Assembly (NCBI GenBank): GCA_902489335.1
Contig: CABTZO010000004.1
Coordinates: forward strand, 1 to 40,285
Length of the DNA: 40,285 bases
Source of the DNA: an uncultured Oscillospiraceae bacterium
Lineage (GTDB): Bacteria; Bacillota; Clostridia; Oscillospirales; Acutalibacteraceae
Direction of reading: 5' to 3'
This document shows positions 24,412 to 33,655 of this stretch, piece after piece; the first letter of the stretch is position 1; each line of letters starts with the position of its first letter. The notes under the pieces are model-generated. The model was not told the DNA's origin and searched no databases. It was given only the letters and a program-made list of their open reading frames with translations. The position numbers and the translations under genes were made by a program.

Positions 24412-25680
24412 TTATCTGCCGATGTCCTTTCTGTAATGCATTTTATCAAAGCTTATATTTTCAATCGCTTTGTAAACTTTATCAAGTGCAGTCTTTAAGT
24501 CTTTGGCTTTTGAAACCACGCCCAATACCCTTCCGCCGTTAGTTAAATATTTTCCGTTTTCTTTTTTAGTTCCGGAATGATAAATAAAAATATCTTCACT
24601 GTCTTTTACCTGACCTTTATCATCGAGTCCGGATATTTCGTAACCTTTTTTATACTCAACCGGATATCCGCCGGAAGCAATCATAACGCAGGCTGCAGCT
24701 CCGTCATAATTTTCAAGTTTTATCTTTTCAAGATTTTCGTCAATAACAGCCATAACAAGGTCTATAAGCGGAGTTTTCAACATCGGGAGAACAACCTGAG
24801 CCTCGGGATCTCCAAATCTCGCATTATATTCTATAACTTTCGGACCATATTTAGTTAACATAAGTCCAAAATACAGACAACCTTTGAAAGGTCTTCCCTC
24901 TTTTCTCATTCCGTCTACGGTAGGCATGAAAATATCATTAAAACATTTTTCATGCATTTCTTTTGAGTAATAGGGATTAGGTGCAATAGTTCCCATACCT
25001 CCGGTATTTAGACCTTTATCATTATCAAGAGCTCGCTTATGGTCCTTTGAAGAAACCATAGGACAAACTGTTTTACCGTCGGTAAAAGTTAAGACTGAAA
25101 CTTCGGGGCCGGTCAAAAATTCTTCAATGACTATTTTATCCCCTGCTTTTCCCATTTTACGGTCAACCATTAAAGTTTTAAGTCCTTCAAGTGCATCTTT
25201 TTTATCTTGACATATAAGCACGCCTTTTCCCAAAGCAAGTCCGTCTGCTTTAAGAACAACCGGGAATTTATCATAATTTTCTATGTATTTTTCAGCCAAA
25301 GCATAGTCTTCGAAGACCTCATATTCTGCAGTCGGTATATTATGCTTTTTCATAAAGTTTTTTGAGAAAATTTTTGAAGCTTCAATCTGTGCAGCAACCT
25401 TGTTTGGACCAAAAGTCTTAAATCCGGCTTCTTCAAACGCATCAACCATTCCGAGAGCCAGAGGATCATCCGGAGCAACAAATACAAGGTCGACAGCCAA
25501 TCTTTTTGCAAGGTTTAACATGCCTTCAATGTCGCAGGCATCAACATCAAAACACTCTGCATATGCAGATATACCACCGTTTCCGGGCGCACAATAGATT
25601 TTCTCAACTTTCGGAGATTCGAGCAACTTCATAATAAGTGCGTGCTCTCTTCCTCCGGAACCTACCATTAAAATTTTCAT
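24412..25680 (-). CDS. purD: Phosphoribosylamine-glycine ligase
   Basis: ATP-grasp enzyme of purine synthesis that joins glycine to phosphoribosylamine. It has 422 residues, normal length. Domains: N-terminal MKILMVGSGGREHALIMKL (nucleotide-like fold, 1-100), ATP-grasp core with FPVVLKADGLALGKGV and EYNARFGDPEAQVVLPML, and a C-terminal domain around ASGGYPVEYKKGYEISGL. It follows the AICAR transformylase gene by 12 bases. The other early purine genes are not in the window, so the pathway is dispersed in this genome. Confidence 0.97.
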   Translation of the reverse strand: MKILMVGSGGREHALIMKLLESPKVEKIYCAPGNGGISAYAECFDVDACDIEGMLNLAKRLAVDLVFVAPDDPLALGMVDAFEEAGFKTFGPNKVAAQIEASKIFSKNFMKKHNIPTAEYEVFEDYALAEKYIENYDKFPVVLKADGLALGKGVLICQDKKDALEGLKTLMVDRKMGKAGDKIVIEEFLTGPEVSVLTFTDGKTVCPMVSSKDHKRALDNDKGLNTGGMGTIAPNPYYSKEMHEKCFNDIFMPTVDGMRKEGRPFKGCLYFGLMLTKYGPKVIEYNARFGDPEAQVVLPMLKTPLIDLVMAVIDENLEKIKLENYDGAAACVMIASGGYPVEYKKGYEISGLDDKGQVKDSEDIFIYHSGTKKENGKYLTNGGRVLGVVSKAKDLKTALDKVYKAIENISFDKMHYRKDIGR

Positions 25681-25692
25681 ATTATCTCCAAA

Positions 25693-26868
25693 TCAATGAT
25701 GAAACAGTCTTTCACCGGTAAAGGAAAGAACCATATCGTATTTATCACAAGTTTCAATGACATTGTCATCTCTGATAGAGCCACCCGGCTCAACTATGTA
25801 TTTTACTCCACTCTTATATGCTCTTTCAATATTATCTCCAAAAGGAAAGAATGCATCAGATGCCAAAGAAACATTTTCAATTTCGGACAAATATTTCTTT
25901 TGTTCTTCTTTAGTAAACGGCTCGGGTTTTTCGGTAAAATATTTTTGCCATTGTCCGTCTTTCAAAACATCTTCATACTCATCACTTATGTAAACATCAA
26001 TGGTATTATCTCTGTCAGGACGACGAATATCTTCTTTAAACGGAAGATTTAACACCTTTTCACTTTGTCTTAAGTGCCAAATATCTGCTTTATTTCCGGC
26101 CAGTCTTGTGCAGTGAATTCTTGATTGTTGACCTGCTCCGACGCCGATTGCTTGACCGTCTTTTGCATAGCAAACAGAATTGGACTGAGTGTATTTAAGA
26201 GTTATCAAAGCAATCATTAAATCAATTTTTGCTTCTTTTGGTAAATCCTTATTATTTGAAACAATATTTTTCAAGCTGTCGCTGTTTATTATTAAATCGT
26301 TTCTTTTTTGCGAAAAAGTAATTCCAAAAACATCTTTTGTTTCAATTTCTTCCGGAACATAATTCTCGTCAATTTTAATTATTGTGTAATTTCCTTTTTT
26401 CTTCTGTTTGAGAATTTCTAAAGCTTCATCACTGTAAGCGGGAGCAATAATTCCGTCTGAAACTTCTCTTTTAATTAGGTTTGCAGTAGGAACGTCACAT
26501 TCATCGGACAGTGCTATAAAGTCGCCGTATGAAGACATCCTGTCAACTCCTCGTGCCTTTGCATAAGCAGTTGCTAAAGGTGAAAGTTCAATATCATCCA
26601 CAAAATAAACTTTCTTCAAAGTATCTGACAAGGGTGTTCCGATTGCGGCACCCGCAGGACTGACATGCTTAAAAGAAGTTGCGGCAGGCATACCACAGGC
26701 AGCTTTTAATTCCTTTACAAGCTGATAGCTGTTAAAAGCGTCAAGCAAGTTAATATAACCCGGTCTTCCGTTCAAGATCTCAATCGGCAGATCACCGCCG
26801 TCTTTCATAAAAATCTTAGCCGGTTTTTGATTTGGATTACAGCCGTATTTCAAAACAAATTCTTTCAT
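25693..26868 (-). CDS. purH: AICAR formyltransferase, stand-alone (PurH C-terminal domain only)
   Basis: Transfers the formyl group of 10-formyl-tetrahydrofolate to AICAR, the penultimate step to IMP. It has 391 residues. Motifs are intact: TSFKHVSPAGAA (catalytic Lys-His, about residues 65-76), the SVCYAKDGQAIGVGAGQQSR region and EPGGSIRDDNV near the end. It lacks the IMP cyclohydrolase domain that occupies about 200 N-terminal residues of bifunctional PurH. The ATG and opening MKEFVLKYGCNPNQKPAKIF are natural for the monofunctional form, so it is not a truncated gene. A separate cyclohydrolase would be needed elsewhere. It lies two bases from the MFS gene. Confidence 0.92.
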   Translation of the reverse strand: MKEFVLKYGCNPNQKPAKIFMKDGGDLPIEILNGRPGYINLLDAFNSYQLVKELKAACGMPAATSFKHVSPAGAAIGTPLSDTLKKVYFVDDIELSPLATAYAKARGVDRMSSYGDFIALSDECDVPTANLIKREVSDGIIAPAYSDEALEILKQKKKGNYTIIKIDENYVPEEIETKDVFGITFSQKRNDLIINSDSLKNIVSNNKDLPKEAKIDLMIALITLKYTQSNSVCYAKDGQAIGVGAGQQSRIHCTRLAGNKADIWHLRQSEKVLNLPFKEDIRRPDRDNTIDVYISDEYEDVLKDGQWQKYFTEKPEPFTKEEQKKYLSEIENVSLASDAFFPFGDNIERAYKSGVKYIVEPGGSIRDDNVIETCDKYDMVLSFTGERLFHH

Positions 26869-26869
26869 A

Positions 26870-28060
26870 TTACTCCCCTTTTATATTTATATATTTATTT
26901 ATTCTAATTGATAAAACAATTGATATTAAAAATGCAAAAACTGATACAGACATTAAAATCAGATAGATGTTTGAAAAATCCATACCTATATCCATGAATT
27001 TTCCGAATATAGCCGGAAAAAACGAAGAAATTAAAATATTTAAATTAACAAGTGCAAGATTAAAAGAGTACTCCTCTTTGCCGAAAACTTTTTTCATAAA
27101 AGTAGAATTCATCGGCGGTAAACCCGCAAAAGAAGCTCCGCCCAATATTAAAATGAAAATCGCAACAAATAAAGGAACTTTTATTTTTGATGTCAATGAC
27201 AGAATTCCGTAAGTTGTGATAAACATAATCGGTGCAAGGAAAATCATATTTTTAAGTTTAAATTTATCAAGCAAGAATCCATGTAAAACTCGTCCCGCGC
27301 CATTTGACAGTGCAGCTATACCACTAAGCACTGATAAATATTTTAATATATCATCTTGAACTTGTGATGAAATTATTTTATCGGCATGGGCAATAATAGC
27401 TATTCCTATTCCGGAAAGAACGGTCGTCCACAAAAAATAAATATAAAAATCAAACGACTTCAGAGCCTTGTTTTTATGATCATTTTTTATGACATTTTGT
27501 TTAACATCATCTTTTATATTTATAAAAAACGAACTCAGAAAACGAAACAATCCAAAGGCTATGCCCAAAGCAATGAAAATTTGTCTGAAAGTCGGAAGTT
27601 TTGAGCTCAAAGCATTATAAAGAAAGCTCATTACAAAACCGCCGAGACCAAATGCCATCAGCAAAATTCCGCTTATAATTCCAATTTTCTTCTCATCAAT
27701 GAATACTACAAGTCCGAGTCCCGCGTTATATATAAAGCCTGAACCGATGCCACACATAAAAGAATATGTAATAAAAAGCAGATTAAATGATTTTACTCCG
27801 GCAGATATAACAAGCCCTAAACTAACGAAGAGAATGCCCATTGTTATAATGTTTTCTCTTGAGATTTTAGAAGATAATTTTCCGGCAATCAGTCCACCCA
27901 AGCAAAAGAAAATCATACAAACCGTAAATACAAGAGAACTTTTGCTGTTAGGGATGTTTCCGAATGACTTAATTAAATCGGGCGAAATCGCCGACCAAGC
28001 ATAAACCAGACCGGCGATCATCATATCAATTGTTAATATAACAACATTTCTTACTTTCAT
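26870..28060 (-). CDS. MFS transporter, OFA (oxalate/formate antiporter-like) family
   Basis: Twelve-helix major facilitator protein of 396 residues. The opening VILTIDMMIAGLVYAWSAISPDLIKSFG resembles OFA-family carriers, as does GLIAGKLSSKISRENII between helices 2 and 3. The cytoplasmic mid-loop FFINIKDDVKQNVIKNDHKNKA separates the two six-helix halves. The substrate cannot be read from the sequence; monocarboxylates or formate would fit the family. It lies between ftsH (12 bases) and the formyl-dependent AICAR transformylase (2 bases). The formate connection is tempting but unproven. Confidence 0.8.
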   Translation of the reverse strand: MKVRNVVILTIDMMIAGLVYAWSAISPDLIKSFGNIPNSKSSLVFTVCMIFFCLGGLIAGKLSSKISRENIITMGILFVSLGLVISAGVKSFNLLFITYSFMCGIGSGFIYNAGLGLVVFIDEKKIGIISGILLMAFGLGGFVMSFLYNALSSKLPTFRQIFIALGIAFGLFRFLSSFFINIKDDVKQNVIKNDHKNKALKSFDFYIYFLWTTVLSGIGIAIIAHADKIISSQVQDDILKYLSVLSGIAALSNGAGRVLHGFLLDKFKLKNMIFLAPIMFITTYGILSLTSKIKVPLFVAIFILILGGASFAGLPPMNSTFMKKVFGKEEYSFNLALVNLNILISSFFPAIFGKFMDIGMDFSNIYLILMSVSVFAFLISIVLSIRINKYINIKGE

Positions 28061-28071
28061 ACTAAAAAAAT

Positions 28072-29946
28072 TTATTCTTCTTCCATTATCTTCTTGAATT
28101 CTTCAGCACCCATTTTTTCTTTTTCAAGTAAATAACCGGCTACCTTATGAAGCTTATTTATATTAGCTTTTAGAATGTCTTTACATTTATCATAAGCTCT
28201 GACAATAATTTTTGAAATTTCTCTGTCTATTTCGGAAGCTGTTGTCTCAGAATAATTTCTTGTATGTGAAAAATCTTTTCCGAGGAACACTTCATCATTG
28301 CCCGAGCCGAAAGATATCGGGCCTAAAGCATCGCTCATTCCGTATTTTGTGACCATCTTACGGGCTATGTCCGTCGCTCTTTCAATATCGTTTGATGCTC
28401 CGGTTGATATATCTTCCATTATTAAGGCTTCCGCAACTCTGCCGCCCAATAAAGATATGAGTTCCTGTTGCATATATTTTTTTGAAGTATAGGTCTTATC
28501 TTCTGTTGGTATTGACATTGTATAACCGCCCGCAAGTCCGCGCGGTATGATGGAAATTTGATGAACCGGGTCTAACAACGGCAAGAAATAGTTTGTAACT
28601 GCGTGGCCTGCTTCGTGGTAAGCGGTTAGTTTCTTTTCATTGTCTGAAATTTTTCTTGATTTTTTCTCTGTTCCGACAACGACTTTGATTGTTGCTTCCT
28701 CTATTTCAGGCATCGTTATTGCCTTTAAGCCGTTTCTTGCGGCAAGCAAAGCAGCTTCATTGAGAAGATTTTCCAAATCAGCACCGGTAAATCCTGCAGT
28801 TGACCTTGCAATATCATGTAAATTTACATCAGGTGCCAACGGCTTGTTTTTGGCATGGACTTTGAGAATTTGATGTCTTCCCTCCATATCGGGATATCCG
28901 ACCGTAACTTGACGATCAAAACGTCCGGGTCTTAAAAGTGCGGGATCGAGAATATCGGGTCTGTTTGTTGCTGCCATAACAACAACGCCCTCATTTACTC
29001 CAAAACCGTCCATTTCAACCAAAAGCTGATTTAAGGTCTGTTCTCTTTCATCATGTCCGCCGCCCATGCCGGCTCCTCTGTGTCTGCCGACAGCGTCAAT
29101 TTCATCGATAAAAATAATGGACGGTGAATTTTTCTTGGCCGTATCAAAAAGGTCTCTGACTCTTGATGCACCGACACCGACATACATTTCGACAAAATCA
29201 GATCCTGAAATTGAGAAAAACGGTGCATTGGCTTCTCCGGCAACTGCTCTTGCAAGTAAAGTTTTACCTGTTCCGGGAGGTCCTACAAGCAGAACACCAT
29301 GAGGTATTCTTGCACCTAAATGGTCAAACTTTTCCGGATTTTTCAAGAACTCAACAACTTCCTTGAGCTCTTCTTTCTCTTCGTCACAACCGGCAACATC
29401 GTCGAAAGTCGTCTTTTTCTTTTCGTCTTTTCCGGATTTAACCTTTGCTTTACCGAAAAACATAGCTTTGTTGTTTTCGCCTACAACAGTTTGATTCATT
29501 TTCCTAAACATGTAGAAAATAAATCCCAAAAGCATAAGCGAGAAGAAAATTGAAGGCAAAACATTCATAAGCCAAGATCTTGATACGCCTTGAACATAGT
29601 CTATTTTAATAGGCTTGTCAGGATGTTCTTTGTTATAAGCTCGAACATCATCATGAACATCTTTTATGAAGATATTTACATTCGGCACTTTGAATTCTTT
29701 CGTGTCTTTCTCGCCTTTTAATTTATATTTTAGTTTTCCGTTACTCAAATCTAAGCTGTATTCGGTAACCTTTTTTTCGTCAAAATTTTGAAGTAACTGA
29801 TAGTATTGTTGTTTGTCTGTTGTATTTCTATCAAGTCCAAAATATATTGACAAAATAAAAAGTAACGGAATCAGAAGCCAAATCAGAGAAATCAGGCCGT
29901 TCTTTTTATTAGGTTGTTTGGGTTCTTTTAAATTCTTATCATCCAT
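28072..29946 (-). CDS. ftsH: ATP-dependent zinc metalloprotease FtsH
   Basis: Membrane-anchored AAA+ protease for quality control of membrane and regulatory proteins. It has 624 residues. Two membrane helices (about 17-37 and 129-147) flank an extracytoplasmic domain. The AAA domain has Walker A GPPGTGKT (222-229), Walker B SIIFIDEIDAVGRHRG and the second-region ATNRPDILDPALLRPGRFD. The M41 protease zinc site is HEAGH with a downstream acidic ligand region. The basic N-terminus keeps the start inside. It follows hpt and tilS, the common tilS-hpt-ftsH order of Firmicutes, with 17 bases after hpt. Confidence 0.97.
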   Translation of the reverse strand: MDDKNLKEPKQPNKKNGLISLIWLLIPLLFILSIYFGLDRNTTDKQQYYQLLQNFDEKKVTEYSLDLSNGKLKYKLKGEKDTKEFKVPNVNIFIKDVHDDVRAYNKEHPDKPIKIDYVQGVSRSWLMNVLPSIFFSLMLLGFIFYMFRKMNQTVVGENNKAMFFGKAKVKSGKDEKKKTTFDDVAGCDEEKEELKEVVEFLKNPEKFDHLGARIPHGVLLVGPPGTGKTLLARAVAGEANAPFFSISGSDFVEMYVGVGASRVRDLFDTAKKNSPSIIFIDEIDAVGRHRGAGMGGGHDEREQTLNQLLVEMDGFGVNEGVVVMAATNRPDILDPALLRPGRFDRQVTVGYPDMEGRHQILKVHAKNKPLAPDVNLHDIARSTAGFTGADLENLLNEAALLAARNGLKAITMPEIEEATIKVVVGTEKKSRKISDNEKKLTAYHEAGHAVTNYFLPLLDPVHQISIIPRGLAGGYTMSIPTEDKTYTSKKYMQQELISLLGGRVAEALIMEDISTGASNDIERATDIARKMVTKYGMSDALGPISFGSGNDEVFLGKDFSHTRNYSETTASEIDREISKIIVRAYDKCKDILKANINKLHKVAGYLLEKEKMGAEEFKKIMEEE

Positions 29947-29963
29947 TTAATTCTCTCCGTTTT

Positions 29964-30500
29964 CTATTCATAAATTTGAGGTTTAAGAACACCCACATAG
30001 GGTAAATTTCTATATTTTTGGTCAAAGTCAAGTCCGTATCCGACAACAAATTCATCCGGAATTTGTGCTCCGACATAGTCTGCTTCAATCCTCGTCTGTC
30101 TTCTGTCGGGTTTATCAAGAAAAGTGCAGAGTTTGAGGCTCTTTGGTTTTCTTGTTTTTAATATTTCAATCAAAGAACTCAGTGTTCTTCCGGTATCTAA
30201 AATATCTTCCACCATCAAAACATCTAAATCAGAAAGATCAATGTCTAAGTCTTTGACAATCTTTACCTTTCCGGAACTGACCGTCTTATCTCCGTAGCTT
30301 GAGACAATCATAAAATCAATTTTAAGCGGTAAATCGATTTCCCTCATTAAATCTGCCATAAAAACAACAGAACCTTTCAGAACACTTATCAGAATAAGAT
30401 TTTTGTTTTTATAATCCTCTGTGATCTCTTTACCGAGTTTTTTTACGATTTTTTTAATCTCTTCTTCGGAAATTAAAATGTCTTTTACATCTTCAACCAT
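29964..30500 (-). CDS. hpt: Hypoxanthine phosphoribosyltransferase
   Basis: Salvages hypoxanthine and guanine to IMP and GMP with PRPP. It has 178 residues. The PRPP-binding loop is DVLMVEDILDTGRTLSSL (about 99-116). The base-recognition end is DEFVVGYGLDFDQKYRNLPYVGVL. It overlaps tilS by eight bases and lies just before ftsH, the classic Firmicutes cluster. It provides the salvage counterpart to the purD and AICARFT genes lower in the same run. Confidence 0.96.
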   Translation of the reverse strand: MVEDVKDILISEEEIKKIVKKLGKEITEDYKNKNLILISVLKGSVVFMADLMREIDLPLKIDFMIVSSYGDKTVSSGKVKIVKDLDIDLSDLDVLMVEDILDTGRTLSSLIEILKTRKPKSLKLCTFLDKPDRRQTRIEADYVGAQIPDEFVVGYGLDFDQKYRNLPYVGVLKPQIYE

Positions 30501-31827
30501 CTAAAACCTCAAATTTTATTTTTATCATTTTGGTAGTATTTGAATCAATTTTAACAAGTTCGCTGACACCTATTTTTTCTACATATATAAGGTTATCATC
30601 ATTGTCAAATAATAACACAATTTCGCCCCGATTTTCAACCGGTATTTTGTTTTCAACAAACAGTTGTTTCAAGGATTTTGTAACATTTCTCGGCGCAATT
30701 TTAATTTTATCTTTAGGCTTTCTTGAACGAACATAAAGAGGAAATTTTACTTTTTCAAAATCCATATAAGAATTCATTTGATTTAAGCTAAGCTGAGCTT
30801 TCGTTTTATTTGTTTTGGTTAAAATCAAGGTTTTATTATTTGAAATTTTATTTTTTCCAAGATCAATCGATTTCATTTTTATGTTGTTTTTCTTTTTGGG
30901 AAAATACAAACTGTTGTTATATGATTTTATTTTTCCTCCGGGCAAATCAATAACCTTGTCTTCACTCAACAACTGCATAACAGCGTTTATATGGATTTTT
31001 TCCGGCTCTGTTTTAAGATTTTCAAATATTATATTTGATAAAAACTCAGAAACAATAACATCATCATATTTATTTATTACATCTATTTTATATTTCCCCT
31101 CTGAGAAAGCTTCTTTTTTTAATTTATTTGATTCTTTTTCAATAAAATCATCCACCTGTTGAAAGTTTTCAAAATTTCTCTTAAACACTTTCAATAAACT
31201 CGGATTTATTTTCAAAAGTTCGGGAATTACATTCAACCTGACTTTGTTTCGATTGTAGTCCGTTTCAAAATTTGTTTTATCGTCTCTGTAATCAAATCCG
31301 TTATCTTTACAGAGCTTTTCAATCTCTTCTCTGCTTAAATCAAGTATAGGTCTTATATATCCGTCTCGAACATAGGGAATTGATTTTAGTCCGGAAATAC
31401 CGCAACCTCTGACAAGATTTAACAAAAGAGTTTCTGCTCTGTCGTTTAAGTTATGTGCCGTCGCAATTTTTGCATTATGCTCTTTTATTAAGTCTTCAAA
31501 AAATTTATATCTGATTTCTCTTCCCGCCTGCTCGATTCCGATTTTATTTTCTTTGGCATATTTTTTTACGTCTGCACTTAAAACATGAAGTTTAATGTTT
31601 TTATCTTTGCAAATCATCCGGACAAAATTTTCATCGTCTTTCGCTTCTTCTCTGAGATTATGATTGACATGAGCCGCCTGCAAATCAAAATCAATCTCAT
31701 TTTTCAATTCATCGAGCAGATTGAAAAGCAAAACCGAATCTGCTCCACCCGAAAGTGCAACAATAATTCGGTCTTTTTCATTTATCATATTATATTTTTT
31801 TACAGTATTAAGAAAAATCTTCTTCAT
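30493..31827 (-). CDS. tilS: tRNA(Ile)-lysidine synthetase TilS
   Basis: Modifies C34 of the CAU anticodon of tRNA-Ile2 to lysidine, so that it reads AUA. It has 444 residues. The N-type ATP-pyrophosphatase loop is VALSGGADSVLLF (23-35). AAHVNHNLREEAKDDENFV and ATAHNLNDRAETLLLNLVRGCG are the other family signatures. The C-terminal TilS_C domain (about 365-440) includes KSLKQLFVENKIP. The ATG lies 20 bases inside the end of dnaB, so the two reading frames overlap. The stop overlaps hpt by eight bases. Confidence 0.95.
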   Translation of the reverse strand: MKKIFLNTVKKYNMINEKDRIIVALSGGADSVLLFNLLDELKNEIDFDLQAAHVNHNLREEAKDDENFVRMICKDKNIKLHVLSADVKKYAKENKIGIEQAGREIRYKFFEDLIKEHNAKIATAHNLNDRAETLLLNLVRGCGISGLKSIPYVRDGYIRPILDLSREEIEKLCKDNGFDYRDDKTNFETDYNRNKVRLNVIPELLKINPSLLKVFKRNFENFQQVDDFIEKESNKLKKEAFSEGKYKIDVINKYDDVIVSEFLSNIIFENLKTEPEKIHINAVMQLLSEDKVIDLPGGKIKSYNNSLYFPKKKNNIKMKSIDLGKNKISNNKTLILTKTNKTKAQLSLNQMNSYMDFEKVKFPLYVRSRKPKDKIKIAPRNVTKSLKQLFVENKIPVENRGEIVLLFDNDDNLIYVEKIGVSELVKIDSNTTKMIKIKFEVLDG

Positions 31828-33190
31828 CTAAATTTCTTTCAATAGTTGAAAAACTTGTGTATCGCGGATCCCAAGCAAGATCAACCTGTCTTGTCTCTCC
31901 GTGTCTGTTCTTTCCGACAATAATTTGAACTCGGTTAACCGCCGCATCTTCCGGCTCGACATCAGAATCTTCGCTGTAATAGTCTTCTCTATATAAGAGC
32001 ATAACGATATCCGCATCCTGTTCAATAGAACCGGATTCACGAAGATCGGAAATGGTCGGTCTGTGACTGCTTCCCTTTTCGGGTGCCCTGCTTAGCTGTG
32101 CCAGAACAAAAACCGGTATATCCAGTTCTTTAGCCATAATTTTTAAATTTCTTGTGATTTCGGAAACTTCCTGAACACGATTGTCAATACGTCTCGCAGA
32201 TTTCATAAGTTGCAAATAATCGACGACAACAAGATCGACGTCTTTTAAAGCTCTGACCTTACTTTTCATCTCACCTATCGTAATAGCCGAGGTGTCATCA
32301 AAATACAAAGGCGCATCAATCAATTTTTCACTTGCCTTGGCAATTCCGATCCAATCGCTTTCGTTGAGATTACCGGTTCTGAATTTAAAGGAATCAATTC
32401 GACTTTCCATTGATAAAACTCTTTGTGCAAGTTGCTCCTTTGTCATTTCAAGCGAAAAGAATAAAACTTTTTTCTTTTCATTCATCGCAATATTTCGGGC
32501 AACATTTAAAGCGAAACTCGTTTTACCCATCGCAGGTCTTGCGCCGACAATTATTAAGTCGGAACGGTTCAAACCTGTAAGGACTTTATCGAGCTCAGAA
32601 AAGCCTGTCGGTATTCCGAGATAATCCTCACGATTTTCATTGTCAAGAGAAATTTGTTCCAACCTTTTGACGACACTTCCGGTGATAATATCCCCTATTT
32701 GTTCGGGTTGATTTATCATCTTTCCGCGTCTTATGTCATAAATCTGCTGTTCGGCATAATCTATTAAAGTTTCAGCTTTTTGCTTTCCGCTTTTGGCGTT
32801 AGATATGAGATTTTCAGAGATTTCAATCAGTGTTCTGAAATAATATTTTTCTCTTAAAATATCTACATAGGCGCCGATATTTGCAGAATCGAAAAAAGAC
32901 TGAGATAAATTTAAGATATATTTTTTTGCGTCGGCAGAATTTATTCCGGAGGTTTTACTGAATTTGTCGGAAATTACTATCGGATCAATCGGCTTGTCGA
33001 GTTCGGTTAAATCTAAAATTATCCTGAATATCTCTTTATGATATGGATCATAAAAATATTCAGGTTTCATTTTTGCAATGTAGGAAGCATAGGTGTAGGG
33101 GTCTTTAATAAGGCAACCCAGAACAGATTGCTCGGCGTCATTGCTGTTTGGCATATTCAGATTTAATCTTTCGACTTTTTCGATTGCCAC
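31808..33190 (-). CDS. dnaB: Replicative DNA helicase DnaB
   Basis: Hexameric 5'-3' helicase at the replication fork (called DnaC in Bacillus). It has 460 residues. The N-terminal primase-interacting domain (10-150, starting PNSNDAEQSVLGCLI) is followed by a RecA-like domain with Walker A GARPAMGKTSFALN and Walker B VDLVVVDYLQLM. The C-terminal HRPTISDLRESGSIEQDADIV and GKNRHGETR motifs are present. No intein is seen. It follows rplI by 10 bases in the conserved order gdpP-rplI-dnaB. Confidence 0.97.
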   Translation of the reverse strand: MAIEKVERLNLNMPNSNDAEQSVLGCLIKDPYTYASYIAKMKPEYFYDPYHKEIFRIILDLTELDKPIDPIVISDKFSKTSGINSADAKKYILNLSQSFFDSANIGAYVDILREKYYFRTLIEISENLISNAKSGKQKAETLIDYAEQQIYDIRRGKMINQPEQIGDIITGSVVKRLEQISLDNENREDYLGIPTGFSELDKVLTGLNRSDLIIVGARPAMGKTSFALNVARNIAMNEKKKVLFFSLEMTKEQLAQRVLSMESRIDSFKFRTGNLNESDWIGIAKASEKLIDAPLYFDDTSAITIGEMKSKVRALKDVDLVVVDYLQLMKSARRIDNRVQEVSEITRNLKIMAKELDIPVFVLAQLSRAPEKGSSHRPTISDLRESGSIEQDADIVMLLYREDYYSEDSDVEPEDAAVNRVQIIVGKNRHGETRQVDLAWDPRYTSFSTIERNLDEEDFS

Positions 33191-33200
33191 GATCTACCTC

Positions 33201-33644
33201 TTATTTTTCTTCTTTAACTTCTACTTTGAACAAAGCTTCAACATCATCAAAGAGTTTAGCTTTAACTTCAAATACTCCAAATTCTTTGATATCGTCCATT
33301 TCGATTTTTTTCTTATCAACATCAAACTTTAGTTCTTCTTTAATTTTATCGATAACATCCATTTTTGTAACGCTGCCGAAGAATTTTTCATTTTCTCCTG
33401 CTTTGGCAGTCAGTGTGAATTTTTTACCGTTTAATTTCTTAGCTTGTTTTTCGGCTTCCTCTTTCAAAAGAGAACGTCTGTATTTTTCATTTTCCTGCTT
33501 TTGTTTAAGATCAGCCATATTTTTTGGTGTCATTTCAAGAGCTAAATTTTTGGGAAAAAGATAATTTCTTGCGTATCCGTCGGCAACATTAACGATATCG
33601 CCCTTTTTTCCCATTTTTCCGTCTTCATTTAAGATAACTTTCAT
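33201..33644 (-). CDS. rplI: 50S ribosomal protein L9
   Basis: Ribosomal protein near the L1 stalk, 147 residues. The N-terminal domain is MKVILNEDGKMGKKGDIVNVADGYARNYLFPKNLA, a long central helix follows (about 45-75), and the C-terminal RNA-binding domain begins near KKFTLTAKAGENEKFFGSVT. I chose the ATG at 33644 because GGAGG lies five bases before it. An in-frame GTG at 33656 is part of that ribosome site and would add four residues before the universally conserved MKVIL opening. The gene lies 11 bases after gdpP. Confidence 0.97.
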   Translation of the reverse strand: MKVILNEDGKMGKKGDIVNVADGYARNYLFPKNLALEMTPKNMADLKQKQENEKYRRSLLKEEAEKQAKKLNGKKFTLTAKAGENEKFFGSVTKMDVIDKIKEELKFDVDKKKIEMDDIKEFGVFEVKAKLFDDVEALFKVEVKEEK

Positions 33645-33655
33645 TTTTTCCTCCA

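Noticed and set aside
25693..26868. AICAR formyltransferase read as a truncated bifunctional purH
   Set aside because: The start and first residues fit monofunctional AICARFT proteins of Clostridia, and all catalytic motifs are intact, with only two bases to the upstream gene.
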